A stretch of DNA of 64,000 nt from assembly GCA_023678885.1 (NCBI GenBank), contig CM042997.1:27844064-27908063 (forward strand). The letters are read 5' to 3'. Source of the stretch: Pogostemon cablin. Taxonomy: Eukaryota; Streptophyta; Magnoliopsida; Lamiales; Lamiaceae. Below, in pieces: positions 24,551 through 36,399 of the stretch (position 1 is the stretch's first letter; each line of letters opens with the position of its first letter). The translations under genes were made by a program, and so were the position numbers. Below the pieces are notes generated by a model. That model saw only the letters and a list, made by a program, of their open reading frames with translations, was not told the origin of the DNA and did not search any database.

Positions 24551-27500
24551 TCAATAAGGAGACCACCCTGAGCCAGTTGGTCTCAGTTCAGGCATGGCCA
24601 TGTTAGGAACTGAGCTCTTCTGGAACAGGCCGAGCTCGTTCAAGAATCGCTCGAATAGTTCGCCAGCAGCATAAGCGATGCCCGACGCCATGAATCCCAT
24701 AATAACATAGGTTGTCACTGTTTTCAAGTAGTGTCTTGGGGGTCTATGTGCATAGGCCTTGCCAATTGCTAGAAAAATTATGCACAGTAGGGAAGCTGCT
24801 CCCAGTGCAATGAGCTTATATTGTCTGTCATCAGACTGACGGAACAAGAAACCATAAACGACAGGAGGGACTAGGCCGAAGATGAGATATGATGTGATAG
24901 CAACTATAGCGTGGAGGTAGAAGTGCTGCCTCCGCCCTAGGAGTTCTCTGTAGTGATCTTCATGCTCGTTTATTTGATTAGAGGCTTGCTCGTACCGATC
25001 AATTCTTAGATCCCGAAGCTGTGAAGTTCACAATGTGCCATGAAGAATGTGTATTTGATGAAGCTTTATATATAAAAAGATGATGAACTAGATTATGGAC
25101 TTACATTTTGAATAAGGATGATTAGCCCCCCAATAAGATTGGCTGCTCCCAAAGCTAAAACATTCACTGCAGACAAAAATGATTAGAAGTTAGTTGAGAT
25201 TGTAGCACAAACTAGTGAAGATTGTCTACTGCATGCTCACATGTAGCAGCACCACCACCAGCGGCAGACGACACAACGCTTAAACTAGTGATCGACTCAG
25301 CTAGTCCACCGTACACAATGCTCTTTACAACTTCGATTTCAAATTCTCTTCTCTCTTCAGCTCTTTCACTGTTGACAACGCTAGTTTGATTCGCCAGCAG
25401 TGGTGCAGTTGAAGACTCTGATGGATGCATAATACTTTGCACAGTTTGAGGTGATATCGGTGGCAGTGAGTCAATTATAATCACCGTATCTGCATCATAA
25501 ATTCATGATAATCATCTGAGGACCTGATTTCACAGTCTCTCGAAAATGTGAATCTCTCTCTCAATTGATAGTATTTCATAAAGTTCAGTATACCTGGTGC
25601 ATCTTTAACCACAGAGGTATTGTTGATTTTCAGCGAATCGTTGGAGACTTCAACTTTCGTTTTGGTGATTAAATGCTGATGCCCTTCAGAGAGATGAACA
25701 TGACCTTTCAGTAAAAAGTGAGTTCAACCAATTTCAAACATTTTAAATGAGAAAATTAGAACATTTCACACTATAAATAAGCCAGGAAAAAACTTAAGCC
25801 TTCGATGACTAATTAGACGATAGAACACACGATCAGATAATGATCAAATGCTAATGGAGTATAGCAAAAAGCTTCTGAAGTGGAAAATTAGAGATAAGTT
25901 TTACTGTGATCTGAACCAACAAAAAATGTAGTGATTTCTGAAAAGGAATAACATTTTTTTTGTCTGAAAAAGTCAGGTAATAGAAATTTGAAAGGCAAAT
26001 GATATGCAACCTCATGATCACAGTTTTGTTCTTATAATCAAAGAGTTTTGATGAAAGAAAATTTGACAAAACAATACCGCTGTTGCTGCTGATGAAATTT
26101 GCATTTTTATTTTCAAGAACAGAATCAGTTATAATAGAGGCTGTAACGTCGTGATCTTCATGAGGAATAGATAATGTAATATTCAACGTGCCATCCACAT
26201 CTGAAGCTTGAACTACTGAAGCTGATGTGGGTGATATCTTGATGATCTCCTTCTCTGTAGATGCACCATTCAATATGCATGAATTTCTACAGTTGAAAAA
26301 AGCTTAACCTTCATCCCACTATATGGGGTCGGCTGTATGGACACGATATACATATGAATTGAAAAGACAAGCAAAATCTAGAGATTCATTATATGATGTT
26401 TGTTAACTAGTAGTTTTGGAGATATGTGAAACATAACTCTACGAAACTATTGTTGAAATGCCTGGTAGATTTTGATGAACAATGCATGATGTCCTCGCGA
26501 ATTATACTTGATAATTATGTGCAAATTATATGAAAAATAGACTTGGGAGATGGTTTTCTGAATGAGATGATGTTGAAATGAAAAATAAAAGATTCAAAGT
26601 TGAACTTCAAACCTGCATCTCCTGGATGCACCTTCTGATTTGTCGCAGGAGGTTTCGTTTCAGATGGATAACTTTCACCATTGCCATGAACTTCTTGGCT
26701 AGTTTTGGATTCACTTGTTGGGTATTGGCGATATGTATTAGTCATACCAAGAATTATCATACCTGTGGCATCAGCAACATGGATTAATAAATTTTTGCAC
26801 CTCAAAATATATACAGCTTAAGCACATTAAGCTTAAAATAAATCTGTTTTGAGCTACAAATTTATCAGTTAAACTTGATATCAAAATGCTACTATCATGG
26901 TCCAAGAAAAGATCAAAATTGGCACAAATTAAACGAAAGATACTTATTTCAGACTATTAAGCTAATCATTAAATGAAAACCACAGGTTCACCTTTGGAAG
27001 CATCACTGTTCCCTATAGTCACCACAGGTTCTTCAGATTCCTCGAGTTTTGAAGATCCTTTATTCGCAGAAATGGGTGGTGCATTTCCAGTCAGTACAGT
27101 TGTCGCAGGAGGTTTCATTTCAGATGAATCACTTTCACCATTGCCATGAACTTCACCTCTTTGGTTTGGGTGATATGTATTAGTCATACCAAGAATTATT
27201 ATATCTGTGGCATCAACAACATGGATTAATAAATTTGCACCTCAAAATAAATACAGCTAAAGCAAATTAGGCTTAAAATCTGTTCTGTGCTACAAATTTA
27301 TCAATTTAACTTGATGTTCTTTTTTGTTATCCAAATACTACTATCATGGCCCAAGATAAGATCAAAATCGAATAATAGGCTCACCTTTGGAAGTATCATT
27401 GTTCCCAATAATAGGTTCTTCAGAAACATTAGCTGGCGAAGGAGGTTTCTGCAAAAATGATGCTTGGTCACTTGAGTTGGATGATGGTATGATCACGTCG

Positions 27501-30500
27501 CCTCTTCTCATGATAGTCTGAGAGATACTCACTGCATGTTACAGAATCCACGAGTTATATAAGCATACAAAAGGCAATTCAGAGATGCTAAGTCTCTCCA
27601 TAACTCATAGGAGTCTCTAGTAAGAACTGATTCACTAATATCTCATCTTGAGTTCCATTTTTTTAATACATGTTACATGTTAATTGGTGATCAAAAACGT
27701 TGCCATTAATATACAGGACGTGCATTACAAAGAATGGAGCACAACCTTTGGAAGCATCACTGCTCCCAATAGTCACCACTGGTTCTTCAGAAACATTAGC
27801 TGGCAAAGGAGGTTTCTGTGAAAATGATGTTTGGTCACTTGAGTTGGATGACGATATGATCACGTCGCCCCTTTGCATGATTGTCTGAGAGACACTCACT
27901 GCATGTTACAGAAGCCACGAGTTATATAAACATACAAAAGGCAATTCAGAGATGTTAAGTCTCTCTACAACTCAAAGGAGTCTTTAATAAAAACTGATTC
28001 AATAGTATCTTTGTGTTCCATTGTTTTTAATACACATTACGTGTTAATTGGTGATCTCAGACTTTTCCATTAATGTACACGGCGTGCATTAAAAAGAATG
28101 GAATACAAGTTAGGATGCCAACATGGATTAGTAAATCTTATTTCCTATTTAATGAATTCAAAATTTACTCTTTATCAGTTTCGTTAGTGTAGTTTCTTGG
28201 AATGAAAGACACAGATACAGATAAGATTTTCAGCAGGAAAAAAGAAAAACAGAAAATATTTAGAAGGAAACAATTACCTTGCTCAACAACTGTTTTCTGC
28301 TTTTCAAAAGTAAACCAAGGGAACCAGTTCTTTTTAACACTCGGAGCTCGTTCATCTCCTACATTGTCTTTTCCACTCTTCTTGCCAAATATACGGAATC
28401 CATTCACTGTAAATTCAAAGAGAAGTTTTATTTTAGTTTCACAATCTTGCTCTGATATCATTGACAATAGAGCTCGACATATATACCATGCTGTATTGTG
28501 TGCTTTTTTAAATTAGACTGTGAAAGTGTCATCAATTTGACATCTAAATAAGCCTCTCTCCGGTTAATTCTGTCGCTTATTTGGCTTCTTTTGTTTCATT
28601 ACCATACATGCAAAAGCATAAGCAAGAAGAACTACATAACTTCTTTAGTGGTTCAATCAGTTCACTTACCATTGATTACTGTTTTTTACTATCATTATGC
28701 AAAATGATGATGTGATAACAATATCAAAGCACAATGTTATGTTTAAACAGAAAGTTCTCTTACCAGTTGGAATGAAAAAACTGAAGCATGATAAGCATCT
28801 GAACAAATCAGGTCCTTTCTCAAGTTCATCTTGATTGGATGGTATAGTCTGAGCATCATTATCAGCTCGCTCAATGAGTGGTTGAACTAAATCACCACCT
28901 ATTTTGGAGACCAGAGAAGGATCACCTTTGTTTCGCTTAACCTCTTCATCAGTCTTTATTATGCGTTTCCTTTTACGAAGAATGACTCTCTTTGTGATGC
29001 AAGAATTGCAGTTAGGACAATATAAATCATGCGTGGTTTGCTTCCGAATAACCCTTTCAACTTCCAATTCTGGTATTTCTAAATCATTCTCATTTATCAG
29101 GTCAACATCTGCACTTTCAATCTCTTTGGAAGACTCATAACTCGTGATGCCTTCTTGAGATGATACTTGATGAGACTTGAGTGAGCTAGAAATGCTGTCA
29201 CTTTCGAACTTCCCCTCGTGTCTAGTGCTTATTGTAGAAGTAGAATAGCTCTGAATGACATAATCAAGAGACGAGATGTCGAATTCTTTAGAACTGGTAT
29301 CTCTTAGAACTTGCTTCTCTATGAGAGATGTAAATGCAGTAGATTCAACACCTGAAACCATGTTTTCATAAACCTCCACTTGCTTAATCTCTATTACAAA
29401 GATAAAACTTTAACAGCAAGAGTAAGTCTATGTAACAACTTGAGGAAATCTTCAACATAGTACAATATTGAAACATAACATCAATTTCAGAGGAGTCTAC
29501 AAAGATAACTTTTTCTAAAGTTATCCCATGGAATCTACAGTGATGGATTGGTTAACTTAACTATCAACCTAATAAATAACTATCCGTGAACTGCGAAAAC
29601 GGAAACTTCTACGAATTTCGACCATGATATTGCTCTATATAATTCTAGTATCTACTGACCTTTAGATTCAAAATCTAAAGTTTTGAGATTCATCAGCTTA
29701 TGGTTCTGAATATGGTCAACACAGACACTTCCATTGCCATATGTCCAAGAGCAGAGTCGACACTTCCATATTCCTTCAGTCAGAAAACAAAGAAGTGATT
29801 GCAATTTTAACAATTGCAAGGAGTGCCTAATATATACATAATTAATGATAAAACTCCATCCAAAAGGTTATCTTTTTAGTTTTCTCCAAGAATTTCTTCC
29901 AATAATCAGAAATGAGAGGTGTATGTGGATGGAAGAAAATAAGGGGATAAGATCTGGCTACAGTAGATGAAGAGGCTCTAAGCTGCAGATAAATCTGCAG
30001 CAAGATAATAAAAAGAGCAGAATTTAGACTTGAAAACAGCTTACTTTGGAGACAACATTTATGTTGCTAAGAAGTCCTCTCTCTCTCTCTAACACAGTAG
30101 TAGTAATCAAGTTAAAATCTAGTGATGTTACTCTGTAAGGTGTAATCTTTAAGGCACAACCAACTAATTTAAGGGCTCTCATTACAAATTTAAGTAGCTT
30201 ATACAAGAAGCCTTTTAGATCTACACCAATCTTTACACTAAATAACAATTATTTTCACTACCATTGGAAATTAAGCAACTTTACTGGCCAATGCACTCAA
30301 GTAACAGTAAATTAAGACAGTAAGAAACCATGCATTGATCAGGGATACTGTTAGTATCAAAGTATTAAACTACAGAAACAGACTGTTAATCAGAGATAAT
30401 AATGAGAAAAGAACACTTTTAAAGACAAAAAACTACAAGTTGGACACCTCAAGGCATAACAAGACTGAAGAGAAATATCTGTTCTTCCTCAAATTAAGAA

Positions 30501-31281
30501 GATAGATGATTTAATATAACCATGCTGAGTAATCATGGTAAGTGTACAAGAAACTATGAGGGGTGGCAGAAAAGAGGGCCCTTTTCTTTTACAAACAGGT
30601 AGGGTTAAAAGTGGCCATGGAGTGGGGTTAACTGTTAAGCACAAGATTTTAAGGTACTGTTCAAAAGTTTATCGTTTATAGAGACTCAAATATAATATTA
30701 GAAGTTAATAATCTATGAAATAAAGTAACAAATCTTGACAAATCAGAAAATTATTGTTTCATTACATACTTACCTTCAACATTGTCATGGTAAACCATAT
30801 TCTGGTGCTTCTGCTTTCCATTTATGGCTTCTGGTTCCTTTTCAAGAACCCAATGAATTTCTTCCACTTTCTGCTCTCCTGCAGGTGTTCCCTCTTCATC
30901 ATCAGCTCCATTTTCAACCAATTGTGCGTGCCCATTGGTCGCTGAAACTTCATCACTCACTTCAAAATCAACAGCAGCAATTTTACTGGGTAAATTGCTG
31001 TCATGTCCATTAGCTGATTTTCTTACCAACATGGTACCATCTTCTTCTTCTTGCTCCAACAACTTCTGCTCTTCTTCAGGGGTTTCCTCTGCATTTTCAG
31101 CTCCATTTTCATCCAATTCAGAGTGATTTGTGTGCCCATTTGTCTTAGAACCTCCATCACTCACTTCAAAGCCATTATCAGCAACTTCAGTGGTATTGCT
31201 GACATTTTCAGTTCTTGATTTTCTTACTAACAGAGTTGTTTCTACTTCTTCTTGCACCAACAACTGCTCTACCTCCTCCAT
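24551..31281 (-). CDS. MEB: Membrane protein of ER body-like (MEB) with CCC1/VIT-like C-terminus
   Basis: Thirteen exons join in frame, highest coordinate first: 31281-30774, 29773-29660, 29390-28764, 28406-28278, 27898-27746, 27531-27385, 27204-26992, 26762-26613, 26254-26078, 25704-25594, 25489-25241, 25166-25105 and 25018-24551 (about 1,035 aa). Exon 1 is acidic and repeated. Exon 2 has a possible zinc site (WKCRLCSWTYGNGSVC...HIQNHK). Exon 3 has the family hallmark LYCPNCNSCITKRVILRKRK, then LFRCLSCFSFFIPTG. The last three exons encode a helical membrane domain (VLALGAANLIGGLIILIQN, HAIVAITSYLIFGLVPPVVY, YVIMGFMASGIAYAAGELFE). Arabidopsis MEB1/2 sit in ER-body membranes and relate to iron/manganese transporters of the CCC1/VIT type; activity here is inferred. 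An in-frame ATG at 31302 would add seven residues. Exons 5-8 look like tandem duplicates. Every internal exon up to exon 11 starts in the same phase, which tolerates exon duplication. Confidence 0.88.
26613..28110 (-). repeat. Two tandem exon-intron duplications inside the MEB-like gene
   Basis: Exons 27898-27746 and 27531-27385 share PPxPANVSEEP and IISSSNSSDQ/IIPSSNSSDQ, and their introns match (CACGAGTTATATAA, GGCAATTCAGAGATG). Exons 27204-26992 and 26762-26613 share ILGMTNTY, EVHGNGES and KPPAT, and their following introns match (CAACATGGATTAATAAATTT). The SDASK exon end is shared by 27746 and 26992. Confidence 0.9.
30860..31275 (-). repeat. Internal protein repeat in MEB-like exon 1
   Basis: Two blocks of about 70 residues follow one another. 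Both contain an LLVQEE/LLEQEE start, LVRKS, FEVSD, TNGH, ENGA and an EEQ/GEQ end. The shared order shows an internal duplication within the coding exon. Confidence 0.85.
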
Positions 31282-31316
31282 TCTCACACTTCTCACACAC
31301 ACACAGAGATGTTGGT

Positions 31317-31333
31317 GGGGGGGGGGGGGGGGG
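31317..31333. repeat. Poly-G tract (17 G) upstream of the MEB-like start codon
   Basis: Seventeen consecutive G on the plus strand, 36 bp before the first ATG of the minus-strand gene and therefore poly-C in its probable 5' UTR. Confidence 0.95.
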
Positions 31334-33611
31334 TGGTTCTTGATTTATAAAAGGGATTGGTGCCCACGTTTAATCATGGAGAGGAAAAGCTGTCAAGCAC
31401 ATACCATTGCGTGACAATGTTGCAGAAAACTATGGAAATGATAATCTATATATATAGTCATTATAAATGCAGGCCGTTGAAGCCTGAAGGGGTAAGAGGA
31501 GAGAGAAACCCTTATCTCTCTCTATAAAGAGTTGACGATAATATATGGATTTCTCAACTAATATGCATTAAATGAAGATAAGTGTGAAAATTTTTACAGG
31601 AATCTTGGATCACAGCCATTAAAATAATAATGCCAACTAATTACAAGATTACTGTCTGAAACTTGAGAATTCATGTGAACCATGTTTCCTTTTAGTACCA
31701 CTTTAAATTCTATAATGAGTCTACTGCATTCTTTAAATGTGGAAGGAAACATATGAGTACCTTATTACATATCTATAATGTCTATATGCTAAAAAGCTTG
31801 GTTTTTTTATGACATGACAAAGAAAAAAGCTATTGGTGATTTATCATGTCTACTTGTTCAAGAAAATGTAAGTCAGGTAATTTAGCAGTATTGGTTTTTA
31901 TTGGGTTGTAGAATTTACCTTTTAATTAAAAGAAAAATAAAAGAACAAAACTTGTGTGTAATAAAAAAATTTGTATCTTCTATTTTTTGAAAAAATAAAT
32001 TCTTATTTAAAAATTAATATTATAAAAAAATAAATTCTTATTTAATATTAATATTATTTATATTTCAACCTACATTTTCCTCGAAATAATAATACCATAT
32101 GAATTAAAATAATATACTTTTTAAAATAAAATATTATATTTTTAAACGTTGCATTTGGTATAATAAACTCAAAAGAAAAATGACATAGTTTTTCATGGAA
32201 TATATCCTTCTTAATTTATGTGCATAAATTCTATTGAAGTTCAGTTTTTCTATATGAGGTATACGGTGCTTGTATGTACGTGTTTTTTTTTAATTATTTA
32301 AATTCTTTTTTGGTTCAGCAACATTATGAGGATATAGATTTGTTTAAATATAGATTTATATAGTTACTAAAATATCTAGAATTAGATTTTTAAAAGCAAA
32401 AGTTGGTATGCTCGTGTTTTTTTCAGAAGTACTTCTAGTAGTGTTCAAACACTTAAAATAAAATATTCTTTCGAAAATGAATGCAAAGTGTGCGTTGATA
32501 TTTTGTTTGCTAGAATCCAAATAAAATTGTGGGTCAAATTTTCAAATTAAATTAAATAACTAAATTCAAATCCTAATTTCCAATAAAAGCTTATATTTCC
32601 ACAGCTCAAGTTTACATGTGGAATAAAGAAAAAAATAGATGAAACAAAATTACGTGGGTCTCATGCCATGTCATGTCACTCCACCTAGTGTGTATAGTAA
32701 TTAAAAATTTATAAACCCTTTTTTTTTAATTAAAAATTAATAAAGGCCTACGACCTAGATTGTAACACCTAATTAGACTTTTGAGTGCTGAGTAGGCTAT
32801 AATTGCCATTAATATGAAATAATGGTTGAAGCTTTCTAGATTATACGATTGCCATAAATATTACCAACTTAAATAATATTATCCTCACCTACTTATTTAA
32901 GTAGACCATACTTGGGACACATGAGTTTGATTCATCATATTAATAAAATAGTATACAATAATATCATGATATGATGTAATTGTTAATGTATTTTTAAAGG
33001 CAAACAAACTTAAATGACTCTGATTTTATTGAAATTATGTTTTAATATGAAAAGAATTAATTTTTAGGGGGTTGTACTATTACATTTTTTATGGAGTAAA
33101 TATTAATTTAGGAAGATTATTACATAATCTGTGTCATGTATGACCATATGTACTTGACTTCCCCTATTTCATCTCATGTTACATATAATGTTATATGAAG
33201 TGAGATGAGAAACAAGTGTCCCATTTCACACCCCTTTAAAAATATTACTTAAATATTACTTAATTGAGCATTGGATTAATTAATTAAGTAACTGCATGAC
33301 AACCTAGACACGCGGTAACCTTCTCTATGCAACCTTTTATTAATTTTATAATTAATTATCTATTTAAACTTTTGGTTAATTGTTTTAATAAAAAAATAAT
33401 TTAAATTTGAGTAAATCTGATATCAAATTATTTCGTGAAATAAATTTCATGATACACAAATAATAAAATATTAAAAATAAAAAGTGATATTTGATAAAAA
33501 AAATTATATTCATTCAATAAAATTTAAACCTTTTCTTATTATTATTATTATTATTATTACTAATAAAAATAAAATATATAGTAAATATTAATATCCATAT
33601 AATAATCTAGG
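31334..33611. other. Upstream region of the MEB-like gene and gene-free spacer
   Basis: Probable promoter of the minus-strand gene near 31334-31600 (AT-rich, with a TATATATATAG stretch near 31448), then AT-rich DNA with no recognised gene or bounded repeat. Confidence 0.4.
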
Positions 33612-33790
33612 AAAATTTTTGGTATACCTAGTGTATTGGTGCACGGTAAGGTATAATGATTTAATTTAGGGTATAATAGTAATTACATAATTTATAAAGT
33701 TAATTATTAATTAAAATCTAAAGATGAAAATTAATTATTATAAATTTTAATGGTTTACATTTTACGGGTACACCTGAAACTCATAAATCT
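33612..33790. repeat. Possible MITE, related to 40245-40435
   Basis: About 180 bp with GGTGCAC / GGGTACACC-type ends and an AT-rich centre. It shares GGTATAAT-like and TAGTAATTAC segments with the sequence at about 40245-40435. No target duplication could be fixed. Confidence 0.35.
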
Positions 33791-34011
33791 ATTTTTACAT
33801 TTTCCATTTCATTAAACCCGAATATGTGTTAACCCAACAATTTTCTTTAAATAAATTAATATTATAAATTTACAATAAACTTTAATTACAATTTTTACTT
33901 TAGACCTTGTCTCATGTGAATTTATGGTATGAGTTTTACTAAAATTATTTTTTAATACATAAAAAATTACTTATTATAATAATGAATTATTACTTTTGTA
34001 AATAAAATATA

Positions 34012-34293
34012 CTCTTTCCGTCCCATAATACTTTTCACACTTTCCTCATTTGTTTGTCCCACAAAACCTTTCACACCCAAAAAAAGGAAACATCACTTTA
34101 TCCAACAACATCAAAAGTTACTTAAATTTCAAATTTGTCACACCTTTTTCTCACACATATCATTACTTTATACTTTTTTATTACCTAAAAATACTATAAT
34201 ACTCTCCAAAGTCAATAAAGTTGGTCAAAAAGTGTAACTTTTCTTAAACAACGTGGAACAGTAAATGTGAAAGGTTTTTCGGGACGGAGGGAG
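34012..34293. mobile_element. Stowaway-like MITE
   Basis: Starts CTCTTTCCGTCCCATAATAC and ends TTTTTCGGGACGGAGGGAG, with TA on both sides. The ends are inverted around CTCC(C/G)TCCGTCCC. No coding capacity. Confidence 0.8.
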
Positions 34294-34372
34294 TATTAAT
34301 CATTTAAAAAATATATTAAAAAGAATTACAATATATCAAAAATTAACTATAATCAAAAGAGTAATAATTTAT

Positions 34373-35019
34373 GGCAAAAACTTGTGTGAGATCGTCTCAC
34401 GTAAGTCTTTACATGAAGCAGATGAAAAGTATTACTCCTTCCGTCCCAAAAAAATTAACATATTACGGAAATTAAGGAGTATAATAATTTAATGTAAAGT
34501 AAAATGTATTTAATTTGTAGTGGGTAATTGTTTTAGAGGTGAGGTGTATGTGGGCCCCATGAGAATAAATTAATTATTTTGGTGTGGATTCCATGTACTA
34601 AAAGGAAATGTGTCAACTTCTATGGGACAAACTAAAAAGGATATTAAGAAGTATAATAATTTAATATATAGTAAAGTGAGATAAATAATATTTAATGTGT
34701 AGTGTGTAGTTGTATTAAAGGTGAGGTGTATGTGGACCCATGAGAATAAATGAATTATTTTGGTGTGGGTTCCATGTACTAAAAGGAAATGTGTCAATTT
34801 GTATGGGACATACAAAAAAGGAAAGTGTGTCAAATTCTATAAAATGGAGGAAGTAACTTTTATAACAAAAAGTGATGCTTAATTAATTATAAGTGATAAT
34901 CGTATTTCATGAATAATTTATAGTGTAAATAAAAAGTTATAACATTTTATAACGAAAGTGATAACTAATTAAAAAAATATAAAATGCTCTCATGTAAGAT
35001 GTCTCAACAAAACTTACCC
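34373..35019. mobile_element. MULE-like MITE with 9-bp TSD, carrying a nested MITE
   Basis: Flanked by ATAATTTAT at 34364-34372 and 35020-35028. It begins GGCAAAAACTTGTGTGAGAT and ends AAGATGTCTCAACAAAACTTACCC, an imperfect inverted pair. A 9-bp duplication is typical of Mutator-like elements. The centre is occupied by another element (34435-34853). Confidence 0.65.
34435..34853. mobile_element. Stowaway-like MITE with an internally duplicated segment
   Basis: Starts CTCCTTCCGTCCC and ends ATGGAGGAAG, flanked by TA. Its inside holds two direct copies (about 34500-34650 and 34680-34820) sharing GGTGAGGTGTATGTGG and TTCCATGTACTAAAAGGAAA. It is related to the element at 41423-41671. Confidence 0.65.
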
Positions 35020-35031
35020 ATAATTTATTAC

Positions 35032-35212
35032 TCCCTCCGTCCCACACTTATGTTCACATTTTCCATTTTCGTTCGTCTCACACTTATGTTCACTACCCAA
35101 AAAAGAAATCTTCACATTAACCAAAAACCTCAAAAGTTATCTTAATTGAGCAACTTTTCTTAAACTTCGTATCTACAATGTCGGTGAACTTAACTATAGG
35201 ATGAAGGGAATA
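35032..35212. mobile_element. Degenerate Stowaway-like MITE
   Basis: Left end CTCCCTCCGTCCCACACTTA is clear. The right end is decayed (GGATGAAGGGAATACTT). The interior resembles the element at 50466-50746 (CAAAAGTTATCTTAAT, CTTAAACTTCGTATCTAC). Confidence 0.55.
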
Positions 35213-35438
35213 CTTTAAAAATTATTTTTTCATATATTAAATAATAATATCAGTATATGTGTCGAACCTGGATCTCTCACTCCTGAGGAGTCTAGTGGTC
35301 AGGTGAGCTAGCCCAGTGATTGATAATTTGCCCTTATTCATCCCCGTATATACTCACAAGTTTTTTCATGAGTATTAAGAAAGTGATTTTTTTTAAGGTG
35401 TTTGATATTTTTAGATATGAAATATATTATAAAATATA

Positions 35439-35738
35439 CTCCCTCCGTCCCCCGAAGCATTTCACACTTTCCTTTTTCATTCGTCCCTTAAAGTATTTCA
35501 CACTTTACTTTTACTAAATTTGGTAAAAAAATATATTATAACAATACTCACTTTTACACACATCCCAATATAATTCTTATTTTTACTTACTTTTTCACAT
35601 CTCCCAATAACTTTACACACCTTTTTCATTAAATCAACTAAAATATATATTCTCTTTCTTACTTTATACATAAAAATACAATTTTTTCTTAAACTCCGCG
35701 CACACCAATACGTGAAATACTTGTTGGGACGGAGGGAG
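35439..35738. mobile_element. Stowaway-like MITE, intact reference copy
   Basis: 300 bp from CTCCCTCCGTCCCCCGAAGC to TTGGGACGGAGGGAG with TA on both sides. It is the uninterrupted form of the family found split and nested at 18340-18960. Confidence 0.85.
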
Positions 35739-36059
35739 TATAGTTTAAATTATAAATAGATAATTTGAATTAAAAATTATGATAATTTTAAAATTAAAGT
35801 GTATTTTATAATTGTGAATTGTGATGTTGAGTTTTGGAATGTGAACATGAGATGATTGATAAAAGATAAGCAAAATACTTGTGTTACACCGTCTTATAAA
35901 ATGACTTTTATAAAACGGATAAGAAGAAATAACATTTAATGAAAAATAAATGATGATGATGTAGTGAATTATTTAATGAAAATTTATAATATAAATAAAA
36001 AAGTGATAATTTTTAAAAAAATTATATATTTAATAACTAATTACATAAATATAAAAGGC

Positions 36060-36395
36060 TAATGATACTGTGCACCCAGGTGCACCCTAAGATAGGGTGC
36101 ACCCACTTTAAAAAACGTATACAAATATAAACAAAAACATATACAATTATGAACAAAAATGTGTATAATTTAATTGTTAATATTTTTAATAAAAAATTGA
36201 GTGTAAAAAAATATACAATTATTAAAATATATATATACACTATTGAATAAAGAGTTATACACATATGAATGTTAGTTTTTTAATGAAAAATTTAGTGTGA
36301 AAAATATATACAATTATTAAAAAACATGTATACAAAATAGAATAAAAAGTTATATACATATAGGTGCACCCTTGCACCGGATGCATCTAATATCA
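36060..36395. repeat. Possible MITE with GTGCACC-rich inverted ends
   Basis: The left end contains CTGTGCACCCAGGTGCACCC and the right end GGTGCACCCTTGCACCGGATG, roughly inverted. The AT-rich interior has repeated ATATACAATTATTAAAA. No target duplication resolved. Confidence 0.4.
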
Positions 36396-36399
36396 ACTT

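Noticed and set aside
25851..26078. Extension of the open frame past the MEB-like exon ending at 26078
   Set aside because: A good donor at 26078 keeps phase with the next exon; the extension is intron read-through.
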